From the NCBI GenBank assembly GCA_947494035.1, contig CANLTN010000015.1:1-64000 (forward strand): DNA of 64,000 bases, read 5' to 3'. Below the pieces are notes generated by a model that was given only the letters and a program-made list of their open reading frames with translations, was not told the origin of the DNA and did not search any database. A program made the position numbers and the translations under genes. Below, piece after piece: positions 34,735 through 43,676 of the stretch. Origin of the DNA: Pseudovibrio sp947494035. GTDB lineage: Bacteria; Pseudomonadota; Alphaproteobacteria; Rhizobiales; Stappiaceae. How positions within the stretch are numbered: position 1 is the stretch's first letter; each line of letters starts with the position of its first letter.

Positions 34735-36060
34735 ATGCAAGAAACTGTTCGGAAGATTACAGCGCTTCGCGGCCATGTATTCCAATTTAGCGGCGATCCG
34801 TTCTGTGATCATCCGGCAGAGGCTCTGACAGACTGGCCTGACGGGCTGGTCGTCACAGAAGACGGTAAGATCACTGCGGTAGGTGATGCGAGCGAGCTGC
34901 TGGCGACGTTGCCTGAGCATGCTGTTATTCATGATCATCGCGGTAAGTTTATTCTTCCGGGCTTTGTTGACTGTCACGTCCACTACCCTCAGACAGAGGT
35001 TATCGCCTCTTATGGTGCGCAGCTTATTGAATGGCTGAATACCTACACCTTCCCCGCTGAAGCCAAATTTGGCGATCTGGACTACGCACGCCGCGCTGCT
35101 GATGTTTACCTTCAGCAGAGCTTTGCAAATGGCATTACGAGCGCCTCGGTCTACTGCACCATCCACCCTGAATCCGTTGATGCTTTGTTTGAGCAGGCGT
35201 CCCGCTACAATATGCGGATTGCCGCCGGTAAAGTGATGATGGATCGCAATGCGCCAGCCAACCTGCTGGATACGCCGCAAACCGGTTATGACCAGTCCAA
35301 GGCGTTGCTGGAGAAATGGCATGGTCGGGGCCGTGCGCTTTACTCCATTACCCCGCGCTTTGCTCCCACTTCCACACCGGAACAAATGGAAGCAACGGGT
35401 GCACTTTGGAAAGAGCACCCGGAGGCTTTGCTGCAAACGCATACTTCGGAGAACCGGCAGGAGTTGGAGTGGGTTGGTGAACTTTATCCTGAGCATCCTG
35501 ATTATGTCGGCGTCTACGAGCATTATGGGTTGTTAGGTAAAGGCTGTGTGCTCGGCCACGGTATCTATCTGAATGACCGCGAAAAAGCCCTTCTTCATGA
35601 GACCGGGACTTCTATTGCCCACTGCCCGACCTCGAACACCTTTATCGGGTCTGGCCTGTTTGATGTGAGAGGCGCGCATTTTACCCACCAGCCAATCCGG
35701 GTCGGGCTGGCGACCGATGTGGGGGGCGGCTCAAGTTTTTCCATGCTGACCACCATGCGAACAGCCTATGAGGTCGCGCAATTGCAAGGCTATTCGCTGC
35801 ATCCGGTTCAGGCTTATTATCTGGCAACAGTCGGTTCCGCAAAGTCACTCTATCAGGACGACCGGATCGGCAACATCAAGGTTGGTATGGAGGCGGACTT
35901 TGCTGTGATTGATCCGCTCTCGACACCGCTTATTCGTCATCGGATGGCCTATGCCAATAACGTGATCGAGCAACTATTTATTCAGATGATCCTTGGAGAT
36001 GACCGAGCGATTGCAGCGACCTATGTGGATGGTAAGCGGGTTTATTCGCAAGTCAACTAA
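34735..36060 (+). CDS. guaD: Guanine deaminase
   Basis: A 441-aa amidohydrolase that converts guanine to xanthine and ammonia. The metal site includes DCHVHYPQ (HxH), a His in LQTHTSENRQE, VLGHGIYL, and the Asp in GLATDVGGGSSFSML. SIAHCPTSNTF is a family hallmark that separates it from other amidohydrolases. It is encoded alone, with deoD elsewhere in the window adding to purine salvage. It is followed by a hairpin (36073-36094) shared with the convergent MFS gene. Confidence 0.93.
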   Translation: MQETVRKITALRGHVFQFSGDPFCDHPAEALTDWPDGLVVTEDGKITAVGDASELLATLPEHAVIHDHRGKFILPGFVDCHVHYPQTEVIASYGAQLIEWLNTYTFPAEAKFGDLDYARRAADVYLQQSFANGITSASVYCTIHPESVDALFEQASRYNMRIAAGKVMMDRNAPANLLDTPQTGYDQSKALLEKWHGRGRALYSITPRFAPTSTPEQMEATGALWKEHPEALLQTHTSENRQELEWVGELYPEHPDYVGVYEHYGLLGKGCVLGHGIYLNDREKALLHETGTSIAHCPTSNTFIGSGLFDVRGAHFTHQPIRVGLATDVGGGSSFSMLTTMRTAYEVAQLQGYSLHPVQAYYLATVGSAKSLYQDDRIGNIKVGMEADFAVIDPLSTPLIRHRMAYANNVIEQLFIQMILGDDRAIAATYVDGKRVYSQVN

Positions 36061-36072
36061 GCGATGAAACAG

Positions 36073-36094
36073 AGGCTGACCGTGTGGTCAGCCT
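36073..36094. terminator. Hairpin between convergent guaD and the MFS gene
   Basis: A perfect 9-bp stem (36073-36081 with 36086-36094) encloses a 4-nt loop. It spans the stop codon of the MFS gene. The T-runs are weak on both strands, so termination may be partial. Confidence 0.5.
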
Positions 36095-37512
36095 TGATAC
36101 TCAGTGTCCTCTACAATGTCGCCCGTTCCGAAATATAGATAAGAGCACCAGCAGCATATCAGTGAGATCACGGCGGCAGTTCCAAACACAAGTTCGTAGC
36201 TCATTGTGAAGATGAAGATTGAACTGGATATGGACATGCCGACTGTTCCACCCAGCATCTGGCAGGTGATCATTACGCCGCTCGCTTGCCCCTTCTTTGC
36301 TGTCTGCACGGAGTCCAAAGCCGATTTCATAGCTGGCAGGAACAGCAGAGGCAGAGACGCGCCAAATGCCAGAAGTGCCGGAAACAGCAACCAATAGCTG
36401 TCTTTTGATATGAAGACTGTGATCCAAAGCAGTGAGCCGGACATGATCAACAGGCCCCACATATTTGGGACGCGCACCCCAAATCTATCGATACAGAATC
36501 CGCCCAGTCCTGCTGTCGCTACGTTCATCGTAACAGCAGCCATCAGTGCCAAACCTGCAATGAAAGGGGCAAAGCCAAGGGTTTCCTGAAAATAAAGAGC
36601 TCCAAAAATGAACATGACGATCTTGACGTACTGCGCCTGAAAAACCACGAAGGCCGCCGATGTAAAGGAAGGTGCCTCGAACAAGCCCACGTCGATCAGC
36701 GGTGCTCTTCTGCGCAGTTCATTCCAAATGAACATTGCAAGGCCTCCTAACCCCAAAATAAAGGAGAGAATGACATCGCTTGATGTCCATCCCCAATCGG
36801 GTGCTTGCATGATGGCCAAAACGAAAAAGAAAAGCCCGACAAGCAGGAAGGTGACGCCCATCCAGTCGAATGAGTCCTTCGAGATATCCTGATCCTGTCC
36901 GTAGGCAACTGGTCCTCTTAATGGCGCAAACGCAATCACCAAGCAGACAACGACGACAAAGGGTGGGTTGATCCAGAAGATCCAGTGCCACGAGAAATAA
37001 CTCGTGAGGTAACCGCTGACCAATGGCCCAAGGGACATAAAAACGGTTGCAACCGAGCCGTAGATGCCAAGTGCGAATCCTCTGACTTTCGGTGGAAATA
37101 TTCGTGAGATAACGACAACCGGGAGCGGAAACATGATTGCTGCGCCGATGCCCTGAACCACGCGGGCAGCAATGAGGAATTCTCCGGTGGGCGCAAAACC
37201 GCAGGCGAGTGATGCAAGGCCGAAGATGCTCATTCCCAAAATGATGAGATAGTTGATGTTTACCCAATCCGCCATCTTGCCGCCAAACGCGACCAGAGCT
37301 GCAAACATCAGAAGGTATGAGTTTACCACCCAATGGGACTGGGTGAGCGTCATCCCAAATTCCTGGGTGATCGTTGGCAGAGCCAGACTGACAACGGTTT
37401 CGTCAAGCAGTGCCAAACCGAGAATGAAACTCACTGCACTCAAGATCATCCACCTATGAACGGGTGATGGAAGAAGATCCTCATTTGTGGGATTTTGAGG
37501 CGGATGCGCCAT
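36088..37512 (-). CDS. MFS multidrug exporter (DHA2/EmrB-QacA family)
   Basis: A 474-aa drug:proton antiporter with about 14 hydrophobic segments. The DHA2 pattern is visible: LALLDETVVSLALPTI with the helix-1 Asp-Glu, WVVNSYLLMFAALVAFGGKMAD in the motif A region, and VVQGIGAAIMFPL. No EmrA-type fusion partner or local repressor is adjacent. It lies downstream of ggt on the same strand but beyond a probable terminator, so it is likely an independent transcript. Confidence 0.88.
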   Translation of the reverse strand: MAHPPQNPTNEDLLPSPVHRWMILSAVSFILGLALLDETVVSLALPTITQEFGMTLTQSHWVVNSYLLMFAALVAFGGKMADWVNINYLIILGMSIFGLASLACGFAPTGEFLIAARVVQGIGAAIMFPLPVVVISRIFPPKVRGFALGIYGSVATVFMSLGPLVSGYLTSYFSWHWIFWINPPFVVVVCLVIAFAPLRGPVAYGQDQDISKDSFDWMGVTFLLVGLFFFVLAIMQAPDWGWTSSDVILSFILGLGGLAMFIWNELRRRAPLIDVGLFEAPSFTSAAFVVFQAQYVKIVMFIFGALYFQETLGFAPFIAGLALMAAVTMNVATAGLGGFCIDRFGVRVPNMWGLLIMSGSLLWITVFISKDSYWLLFPALLAFGASLPLLFLPAMKSALDSVQTAKKGQASGVMITCQMLGGTVGMSISSSIFIFTMSYELVFGTAAVISLICCWCSYLYFGTGDIVEDTEYQG

Positions 37513-37633
37513 TGGATGCTAACTTCTCTTAGGCCAACGCGGTCACGTCAGCCGACTTCAAGAGGTTACAGCTATCACATGGTGAGGAAAGCGCTTAAGG
37601 GCGCGCTTTCGTATAGGCTTAAATTAGAGCAAA

Positions 37634-37667
37634 GGCTCAGGTGATAATTTTATAAAACACCCGAGCC
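37634..37667 (-). terminator. Terminator after ggt
   Basis: A 10-bp stem with one mismatch (37634-37643 with 37658-37667) encloses an AT-rich loop and is followed by TTTGCTC on the minus strand. It lies 24 bp past the ggt stop. Confidence 0.6.
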
Positions 37668-37690
37668 TCAGCTATTGTTCTAGTCGGCGT

Positions 37691-39439
37691 TTATTCGCCC
37701 AATGCAACGCCTTCGCGGCGTGGGTCAACACCACCTTGCAGACCGTTATCGGTGATCACAATTCCATGAAGACCGGAGTTGAGATCGCGGATGTTGGTTT
37801 TGTACCCCATTGCTTCAAGCGCTGGCTGCAGTTGTTCCGCTGCGGTTCCTGCTTCAAGGTCATAGGTGCCAAAGCGGTTGACCAGATGCGGCATGTCGAT
37901 GGCATCCTGAATGTTCATGCCCCAGTCCAGATTGGCAACCAGCGTTGACAATACATATCCGATGATGCGGCTACCACCGGGAGAACCAACAACAACAAAT
38001 GGCTTGTCGTCCTGCATGACAATTGTTGGTGCCATGGAAGAGCGTGGACGCTTGCCCGGTTCAACACGGTTGGCAATAGGCACACCATTGCTATGTGTAC
38101 GGAAGGAGAAGTCCGTCAACTCGTTGTTGAGCAGAAAGCCGTTAGTCATCAGGCGAGAGCCGAAGCCGTTTTCGATGGTGGTTGTCATGGAAACAGCATT
38201 GCCGTTCGCATCCACAATCGAGAAGTGGCTGGTGGATGGCAGCTCAATGCTTTCATCATCAGCCAGCAACATGGCGTGATCCCATGTTGGATTACCCGGC
38301 ACGACCTGTTCTGCAGATAGGGCTTTGTCGGTGTCCAGAAGCTTTGCACGATCTTTCAGATAGGCCGGATCAACAAGGCCCTTAGTTGGCATTGGGACAT
38401 AATCACTGTCAGCCATATACCGACCACGATCGGCAAAGGCGAGACGGGATGCGTCGCCAATCAGGCGCCATGCATTCGGATCGCCAGCATCCATTGACGG
38501 CAGGTCATAGTTTTCCAACTGGCCAAGAGCCTGTCCCACGGTCAGAGCACCAGAAGATGGTGGGCCCATTCCACAGACCTCATAGACACGATATTGTGCA
38601 CAAACCGCCGGACGCTCTTGGACATCGTAGTTTGCAAGGTCTTCTAGAGCCAGCTTACCGGGATTGCCCACAGCAGACTGAACGGTCTCAACGATGGACT
38701 GTGCAATGTCACCAGTATAGAACGCGTCAGCGCCATTTTGGGAGATTGCTGTCAATGTCGCCGCATATTCAGGGTTCTTGAGCAGGGCTCCGACTTGTAG
38801 TGGTGTACCGCCCGGCAGGAAGTAGTTCTTGGTTGCCTCAAAGCGAGAAAGGCGTTCGCTATCGTTAGTGATCAGAGTGTTCAGGCGCTCAGAGACTTCA
38901 AAGCCCTCTGTTGCCAGCTTGATGGCTGGTGCGACCAGATCTTCCCATGGCAGCGAGCCCAGCTTTGTGTGGGTATCATACAACAGCCTGACCGTACCGG
39001 GCGTTCCAACAGAAAGGCCGCCGACAACTGCATCATAGAAACGCAACGGCTCGCCATTTGCGTCCTGAAACAGTTCGGGCGTTGCAGCTTCAGGGGCGGT
39101 TTCACGGCCGTCAAACGTGGTCAGCTTGCCTGCTTCGGCGTCATAATACACGAGGAAGGCACCGCCGCCGATCCCGGAGGATTGAGGTTCAACCAACCCC
39201 AATACAAGCTGCACAGCAACCATTGCATCAATGGCATTGCCGCCTGCTTTCAAAACATCAAAACCCGCTTGCGATGCATATGGGTTTGCGGCAACCACCA
39301 TAAAGTCCTGTGTGGTTACCATTTGCTTGTCGGAGACACCGCTTGCCATTTCCGGGGCGACACTGTCCGCAGCTTCCTGCGCCTGAACAGGCAAAGCAAG
39401 CCCCGCTGCCAACACTGCAGAGACCCATAGTTTTTTCAT
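37691..39439 (-). CDS. ggt: Gamma-glutamyltransferase (secreted)
   Basis: A 582-aa N-terminal-nucleophile hydrolase of the periplasm that cleaves or transfers the gamma-glutamyl group of glutathione and similar compounds. The signal peptide (KLWVSAVLAAGLALPVQAQ) is clear. SSGIGGGAFLVYYD and ETAPEAAT belong to the large subunit. Autocleavage should occur before Thr403 in STSHFSIVDANGNAVSMT, giving the small subunit; GSPGGSRIIGYVL forms the glycine-rich loop. A GAGGAGGGAAAAT ribosome site precedes the ATG. It is downstream of the racemase gene (35-bp gap containing a hairpin), so released glutamate may be the racemase's substrate. Confidence 0.94.
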   Translation of the reverse strand: MKKLWVSAVLAAGLALPVQAQEAADSVAPEMASGVSDKQMVTTQDFMVVAANPYASQAGFDVLKAGGNAIDAMVAVQLVLGLVEPQSSGIGGGAFLVYYDAEAGKLTTFDGRETAPEAATPELFQDANGEPLRFYDAVVGGLSVGTPGTVRLLYDTHTKLGSLPWEDLVAPAIKLATEGFEVSERLNTLITNDSERLSRFEATKNYFLPGGTPLQVGALLKNPEYAATLTAISQNGADAFYTGDIAQSIVETVQSAVGNPGKLALEDLANYDVQERPAVCAQYRVYEVCGMGPPSSGALTVGQALGQLENYDLPSMDAGDPNAWRLIGDASRLAFADRGRYMADSDYVPMPTKGLVDPAYLKDRAKLLDTDKALSAEQVVPGNPTWDHAMLLADDESIELPSTSHFSIVDANGNAVSMTTTIENGFGSRLMTNGFLLNNELTDFSFRTHSNGVPIANRVEPGKRPRSSMAPTIVMQDDKPFVVVGSPGGSRIIGYVLSTLVANLDWGMNIQDAIDMPHLVNRFGTYDLEAGTAAEQLQPALEAMGYKTNIRDLNSGLHGIVITDNGLQGGVDPRREGVALGE

Positions 39440-39454
39440 TATTTTCCCTCCTCA

Positions 39455-39472
39455 AGCGGGCAAATGCCCGCT
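39455..39472. other. Hairpin in the racemase-ggt intergenic gap
   Basis: A perfect 7-bp GC-rich stem (39455-39461 with 39466-39472) encloses a 4-nt loop. It is placed between the racemase stop and the ggt ribosome site. There is no T-run, so it is more likely a processing or stability element than a terminator. Confidence 0.5.
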
Positions 39473-39474
39473 AA

Positions 39475-40194
39475 TTAAACAAGTTCTTCAAACTCAATTT
39501 TCTTCTTTACTGCAAAATCCAAAATTCCACGCACGTGTTCTGCGGTGCTATCAAAGACAGGGGCTGAAATATCCTCCTGCCCCACCAGCAGTCCGAGCTC
39601 TGTCGAAGCCAGAATGACACTATCTGCCCCCTGATCCTGTGCTTTTCTGACAACCTGCAGGAGTGCGCGGCGAGAATCTTCATTGATTTGCCCGCGACAC
39701 AATTCATTGTAAGCAATATCATGGACGACGGCCTGACCTCCACGGTCCGGGATCATCGGCGAAAGCCCATAGTCTTCCTGCAGCCGTTTGATATAAAAAC
39801 CCTGTTCCATGATGTAACGCGTTGCGAGCAAAAGCGGTTTGCTGCGCTTGGCCTGCTGAACGGCATTTGCCGTTGTGTCAGCTATGTGAATGAATGGGAT
39901 TTTCACGCCGTCCTGAATGCAGGAGGCAACCATGTGCATTGTGTTGGAACAGACCACGATGCAGTCGGCACCGGCACTTTCCAGCTTCCGGGCGGCCTGC
40001 TTCAGAACACGGGCAGCTTCCTCCCACTCACCGCGTGCGATAAGCAGCTCGATCCGAGAGAAGTTGAAAGACCACAATATGAGCTCAGCGGAGTGTAGTC
40101 CGCCGAGCCGCACACGTGACTGCTGATTAAGCAGTCTGTAATAGGTGGCAGTGCTCTCCCAGCTCATTCCCCCTAATAAGCCAATTGTTTTCAT
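39475..40194 (-). CDS. Aspartate/glutamate racemase family protein
   Basis: A 239-aa cofactor-independent racemase of the Asp/Glu/hydantoin family: IGLLGGMSWESTATYY at the N-terminus, then Cys82 in VVCSNTMH as one of the two catalytic residues. The second catalytic Cys, normally in GCTE, is replaced: the protein reads ILASTEL. A Cys/Ser or Cys/Thr site favours one direction or chirality in some members, so substrate use may be asymmetric. The start is ATG 40194, with GAGGAA 7 nt upstream. It is encoded ahead of ggt in an operon. Confidence 0.85.
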   Translation of the reverse strand: MKTIGLLGGMSWESTATYYRLLNQQSRVRLGGLHSAELILWSFNFSRIELLIARGEWEEAARVLKQAARKLESAGADCIVVCSNTMHMVASCIQDGVKIPFIHIADTTANAVQQAKRSKPLLLATRYIMEQGFYIKRLQEDYGLSPMIPDRGGQAVVHDIAYNELCRGQINEDSRRALLQVVRKAQDQGADSVILASTELGLLVGQEDISAPVFDSTAEHVRGILDFAVKKKIEFEELV

Positions 40195-40294
40195 AGTTTC
40201 CTCAACGTAGGACACTCATTATTGGAACTATGTTGGCAAATTGTACAGGGTTAGAGAAGGGGGTTTTTTGTGCACTGAGGCCAAAAGCCTAGAA

Positions 40295-40633
40295 TCAAGG
40301 CACTCTACAGGTGATATCTTCACCGGCCTGAGCTTCACAGCAGGTCCATTCAGTGTAATCATCCAGACATGCCTCGCCCCCTATAGAGCGACGGTTGCAA
40401 AGTTTATTCGTCTGGAAGGTATAGCGATCATCTCGCGCTATATCAGTAAAACGATAAATCTGGCCATTGGGAGCGTCCGGTCCGATTGTGACCTGAACTT
40501 CGCAAACTTTCATACCATTCCCTTCCAGAGTGATTGAGGTCGCATTGGCTTTCTCACCTAGTGCCAACACAAGGAAAAGAGCCGAAAATACGAAGAAAGC
40601 AAACCAGAGGGGACGCTTCAAACAGAGGGCCAT
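40295..40633 (-). CDS. Small exported Cys-rich protein, unknown function
   Basis: A 112-aa protein with a strong signal peptide (WFAFFVFSALFLVLALGEKANA). The mature part of about 80 residues contains six Cys (KVCEV, KLCNR, EACLD, WTCCE, ITCRV), which suggests disulfide bonding in the periplasm or outside the cell. The start at 40633 is supported by an AAAGGTAAAG site; the longer frame adds 16 residues before the signal. I recognise no family. Confidence 0.6.
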   Translation of the reverse strand: MALCLKRPLWFAFFVFSALFLVLALGEKANATSITLEGNGMKVCEVQVTIGPDAPNGQIYRFTDIARDDRYTFQTNKLCNRRSIGGEACLDDYTEWTCCEAQAGEDITCRVP

Positions 40634-40781
40634 TGTCTTTACCTTTAGCTTTTGTTTTATTAAAATCGAATTTGACTTCACTATCCAATTTCAAAATCAA
40701 TGTAGCTGGCCCGAGTAAACTTTGGCCCTAAAGGGAACGGCGTATTTTTATAAGATTAAGCTGAAGCAGCTCATGATTAAT

Positions 40782-41345
40782 CTACTTCCACTTGGTCATG
40801 CTCAAGCCCGGATCAATTCCCAGTGTATTAATGCCACGGGCCGCTATTTCTTTAATCAGATCCTCCTTGCTTTGCATTTCTGCATAAAATGGAGGCACTG
40901 GCGGCGTTATGATTCCTCCCATCCGCGTTACTTTGAGCATGGCCTCCAGATGGCCTTCGTGAAGTGGCGTTTCGCGCGGAACGAGCACAAGTTTACGGCG
41001 CTCCTTAATAATAACGTCAGCAGCGCGCGTGAGCAGGTTATCAGAGAACGAATAGGCGACACCTGAAAGGGTTCGTATGGAGCATGGTGTGATGATCATG
41101 CCATCTGTGTGAAACGAACCGCTGGCGATTGCCGCTGTCATTTCATCTGGCCCATAGGTGACGGAGGCCAAATCTTTCAGCTGCTCAATGCCGTTCTCTC
41201 CGAGCTCATGTTGAACAGGGGCAACCGCCCCTTTTGAATGCACAAAATGCGTTTCAATACCCAACGCCTTCAGTATCTCAAGCGTTTTCAGCGCAAGCTG
41301 CCCACCCGATGCTCCTGATACTCCAACAATGATGCGCTTTGTCAT
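40782..41345 (-). CDS. ubiX: Flavin prenyltransferase UbiX
   Basis: A 187-aa enzyme that prenylates FMN to make the prFMN cofactor of UbiD. IIVGVSGASGGQLALKTLEIL forms the flavin-binding start, ITPCSIRTLSGVAYSFSDNLL carries the family's conserved segment, and LVPRETPLHEGHLEAMLKV the dimethylallyl-phosphate contact region. It is downstream of ubiD with a 5-bp gap. Together they decarboxylate 4-hydroxy-3-polyprenylbenzoate during ubiquinone synthesis. Confidence 0.94.
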   Translation of the reverse strand: MTKRIIVGVSGASGGQLALKTLEILKALGIETHFVHSKGAVAPVQHELGENGIEQLKDLASVTYGPDEMTAAIASGSFHTDGMIITPCSIRTLSGVAYSFSDNLLTRAADVIIKERRKLVLVPRETPLHEGHLEAMLKVTRMGGIITPPVPPFYAEMQSKEDLIKEIAARGINTLGIDPGLSMTKWK

Positions 41346-41350
41346 ACAGC

Positions 41351-42919
41351 CTACTCACTTCCCTCAGTCGATTTCTTCGGTTCGGGAGCGCTAGTAACAT
41401 CCTTTGGGTGGTCCTGACCCTGTTTTTTTGGGAGCCCACCGGGGAAAAGTTCGTCCCAACGATCTTCCACTTGTTTGGTCATTTCTTCGGGCATACGCAT
41501 GACTTCCGGCCAGTCGGTGCGTGTTTCAGACCCGATTTTTGTGGTGGCGTCGATGCCCAGTTTGCCGCCTAGTCCTTCCATGCCGGACGCGAAGTCAAGC
41601 GTATCAACTGGTGTGCGATCCAGAACAACGAGATCACGGGACGGGTCCATACGCGTTGCAACAGCCCACATCACATCGCTCCAGCTTCTGCAGTCGATGT
41701 CTTCATCAACGGTGATGATCAACTTGGTCATGGTGAATTGGGGCAACAACGACCACATGCCCATCATCACGCGGCGGGCCTGACCAGGGTAGCTCTTTTT
41801 GATCTTCAGAACCGCAATCCGGTAGGAGCATGCCTCTGGCGGTAGCCACAGATCGACGACCTCCGGGATTTGCTGCTTCAGGAGCGGCAGGAAAACATCG
41901 TTCATGGTTTCGGACAGGACTGCTGGTTCGTCTGGCGCTCTGCCGGTGAAGGTGCTCATGTAGACTGGGTCCTTACGGGCACGGATACCCGATACTTTGA
42001 AGACTGGGAACTGGTCTGGGTCGTTGTAATAGCCGGTGTGATCGCCAAACGGGCCTTCTTCTGCGGTTTCTGTTGGCTCTGCGAAGCCCTCCAGAACGAT
42101 CTCCGAAGAGGCTGGCACATGCAGGTCGATGTGTTTGCAGGGGACCAGCTCAGGCCGACCTCCTGACAGGACGCCGGCAATCATCAGTTCGCTAACATCG
42201 GAGGGCGTTGGGATGACGGCGGACAGGGTTGTTGCAGGGTCCGCACCAATGACAACAGCCACTGGCATACGCTCCCCACGGGCCTGCCAGAGGCGGTGAT
42301 GGGCGGCTCCGCCGCGCATGGCCAGCCAGCGCAGGATCGCCTTGTCTTTGCCGATGACCTGAGCACGGTAAATGCCGAGGTTGTACTGGGAGGGATCATC
42401 TTTTCCCGGTGGGCGAGTGATGACGATGCCCCATGTGATTAAGGGACCGGCATCGTTTGGCCAGCACATCTGGACCGGAAGCTGTTCCAGATCAACGGGC
42501 ATATCTATCAGGGAGGAGGACCGCAGGCGTTTGGGGCGTGCTACCCAAGCCGCCTTGGCGACGGGCAAGGCATCAATAAAGCCTTTCAGGCCCTTTGGTG
42601 GCTGCGGAGAGCGAAGATAGGCAAGCAGTTCTCCCAAGGCTGGAAGCTCATCAGGTGCGCAGCCAAGCCCAAGAGCCACACGTTCGCGGGTTCCAAATAC
42701 GTTTGTGACGAGCGGCATGCTGCTGCGTGTGCCTGAGCAAGTGATGGCATTATCGAATTGCAGAACCGGACCGCCCTGCTCTATCACCTGACGGTGGATT
42801 TCTGTTGCTTCAAACTGAGCAGAAACTGGCGCCTTTACTCTCACGAGCTCTTGCTGAGCATCCAAAACATTGAGGAAGCCAGAGAGTGTCTCAAACTTCT
42901 TTTCCGTACGCCAATACAT
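41351..42919 (-). CDS. ubiD: 4-hydroxy-3-polyprenylbenzoate decarboxylase UbiD
   Basis: A 522-aa prFMN-dependent decarboxylase of ubiquinone synthesis. It shows YNLGIYRAQVIGKDKAILRW and GADPATTLSAV (prFMN/metal region), PFGDHTGYYN (conserved Glu/Asp region) and YPGQARRVMMGMW near the C-terminal domain. The acidic, Lys-rich tail after residue 495 is variable. It is the first gene of the leftward ubiD-ubiX operon and is divergent from ubiT across 149 bp that contain the FNR-like box at 43000-43013. UbiD paralogues with other substrates exist, but ubiX and ubiTUV beside it support the ubiquinone role. Confidence 0.92.
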   Translation of the reverse strand: MYWRTEKKFETLSGFLNVLDAQQELVRVKAPVSAQFEATEIHRQVIEQGGPVLQFDNAITCSGTRSSMPLVTNVFGTRERVALGLGCAPDELPALGELLAYLRSPQPPKGLKGFIDALPVAKAAWVARPKRLRSSSLIDMPVDLEQLPVQMCWPNDAGPLITWGIVITRPPGKDDPSQYNLGIYRAQVIGKDKAILRWLAMRGGAAHHRLWQARGERMPVAVVIGADPATTLSAVIPTPSDVSELMIAGVLSGGRPELVPCKHIDLHVPASSEIVLEGFAEPTETAEEGPFGDHTGYYNDPDQFPVFKVSGIRARKDPVYMSTFTGRAPDEPAVLSETMNDVFLPLLKQQIPEVVDLWLPPEACSYRIAVLKIKKSYPGQARRVMMGMWSLLPQFTMTKLIITVDEDIDCRSWSDVMWAVATRMDPSRDLVVLDRTPVDTLDFASGMEGLGGKLGIDATTKIGSETRTDWPEVMRMPEEMTKQVEDRWDELFPGGLPKKQGQDHPKDVTSAPEPKKSTEGSE

Positions 42920-42999
42920 TCCATATCCAGATTACTGGGCAAACTTGGGATCGGTTCGCCGGGTTAACACACATTTGAAGGGTGTTGTCGCTCTGGTCC

Positions 43000-43013
43000 T
43001 TGACCTCCATCAA
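43000..43013. promoter_or_regulatory. FNR/Anr-type box between ubiD and ubiT
   Basis: TTGAC-CTCC-ATCAA matches the FNR consensus TTGAT-N4-ATCAA in nine of ten arm positions. It lies 56 bp before the ubiT start and about 80 bp from the ubiD start. Oxygen-dependent control of ubiTUV is expected from their oxygen-independent role. Confidence 0.55.
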
Positions 43014-43068
43014 TGATGAGTTCCGCTAGGCTTAATAGGAGAGGATACTGATCAGTGGAGATTAAAGT

Positions 43069-43605
43069 ATGTTCTTTAAACCGGACCGAGGCCTGTTTCC
43101 TCCTGCCCTGCAAAAAGCTCTCGGCATATTGCCGGTTCCTCCGCTTGGCTTTGCTCTGACCCGTGCTGTGCGTCGGCTTGCGCGGACCCGGCCAGACTTG
43201 TTTGACCGTCTGGACACCTACAAACGCACGCATTTCATTATCGACCCGGTGGACATCGCACATGTCTTCCGCCTGATCCCGAATGGGGAGCATGCAACTG
43301 TGGAATTGTTCAAGCGGAAAGATGCACCGGAAGGTGCTGCGCGCATTTCCGGACCGCTTATTGTTCTGCTTGGGCTGGTGGATGGCACCTATGACGGTGA
43401 TGCGGTGTTCTTTACGCGCGATCTGGTGATCGAAGGCGATACGGATGCTGTACTTGCCCTTCGCAACACGATGGAAGAAGCCGACCTCTCACCTGCTGAG
43501 TTTCTGGGCTTCAATGGTCGCCCACGCGAGGTCGTGGATGGAGCAACCAACAAGACATTAGGTCATTTGCGCCGACTACTCGACGCACCAACTGCCACTT
43601 CCTGA
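43069..43605 (+). CDS. ubiT: SCP2-domain lipid-binding protein UbiT
   Basis: A 178-aa protein with an SCP2 sterol-carrier-like domain: VFRLIPNGEHATVELF, RISGPLIVLLGLVDGTYDGDAVFFTRDLVIEGDTDAVLALRN in separate strands. UbiT binds hydrophobic ubiquinone intermediates and is required for quinone synthesis without oxygen. It is the first gene of ubiT-ubiU-ubiV, downstream of the FNR-like box. The gap to ubiU is 71 bp. Confidence 0.9.
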   Translation: MFFKPDRGLFPPALQKALGILPVPPLGFALTRAVRRLARTRPDLFDRLDTYKRTHFIIDPVDIAHVFRLIPNGEHATVELFKRKDAPEGAARISGPLIVLLGLVDGTYDGDAVFFTRDLVIEGDTDAVLALRNTMEEADLSPAEFLGFNGRPREVVDGATNKTLGHLRRLLDAPTATS

Positions 43606-43676
43606 TTACCGCTGCAGGGTAATAGCTCCCTGCGCGAACCAAGTGGTTCTCTCTGTTATTTTCTGGAAGGTGTTTT

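Noticed and set aside
34618..35523. 301-codon open frame antisense to guanine deaminase
   Set aside because: It lies opposite a clear guaD gene and its translation shows no domain; long antisense frames are common at this base composition.
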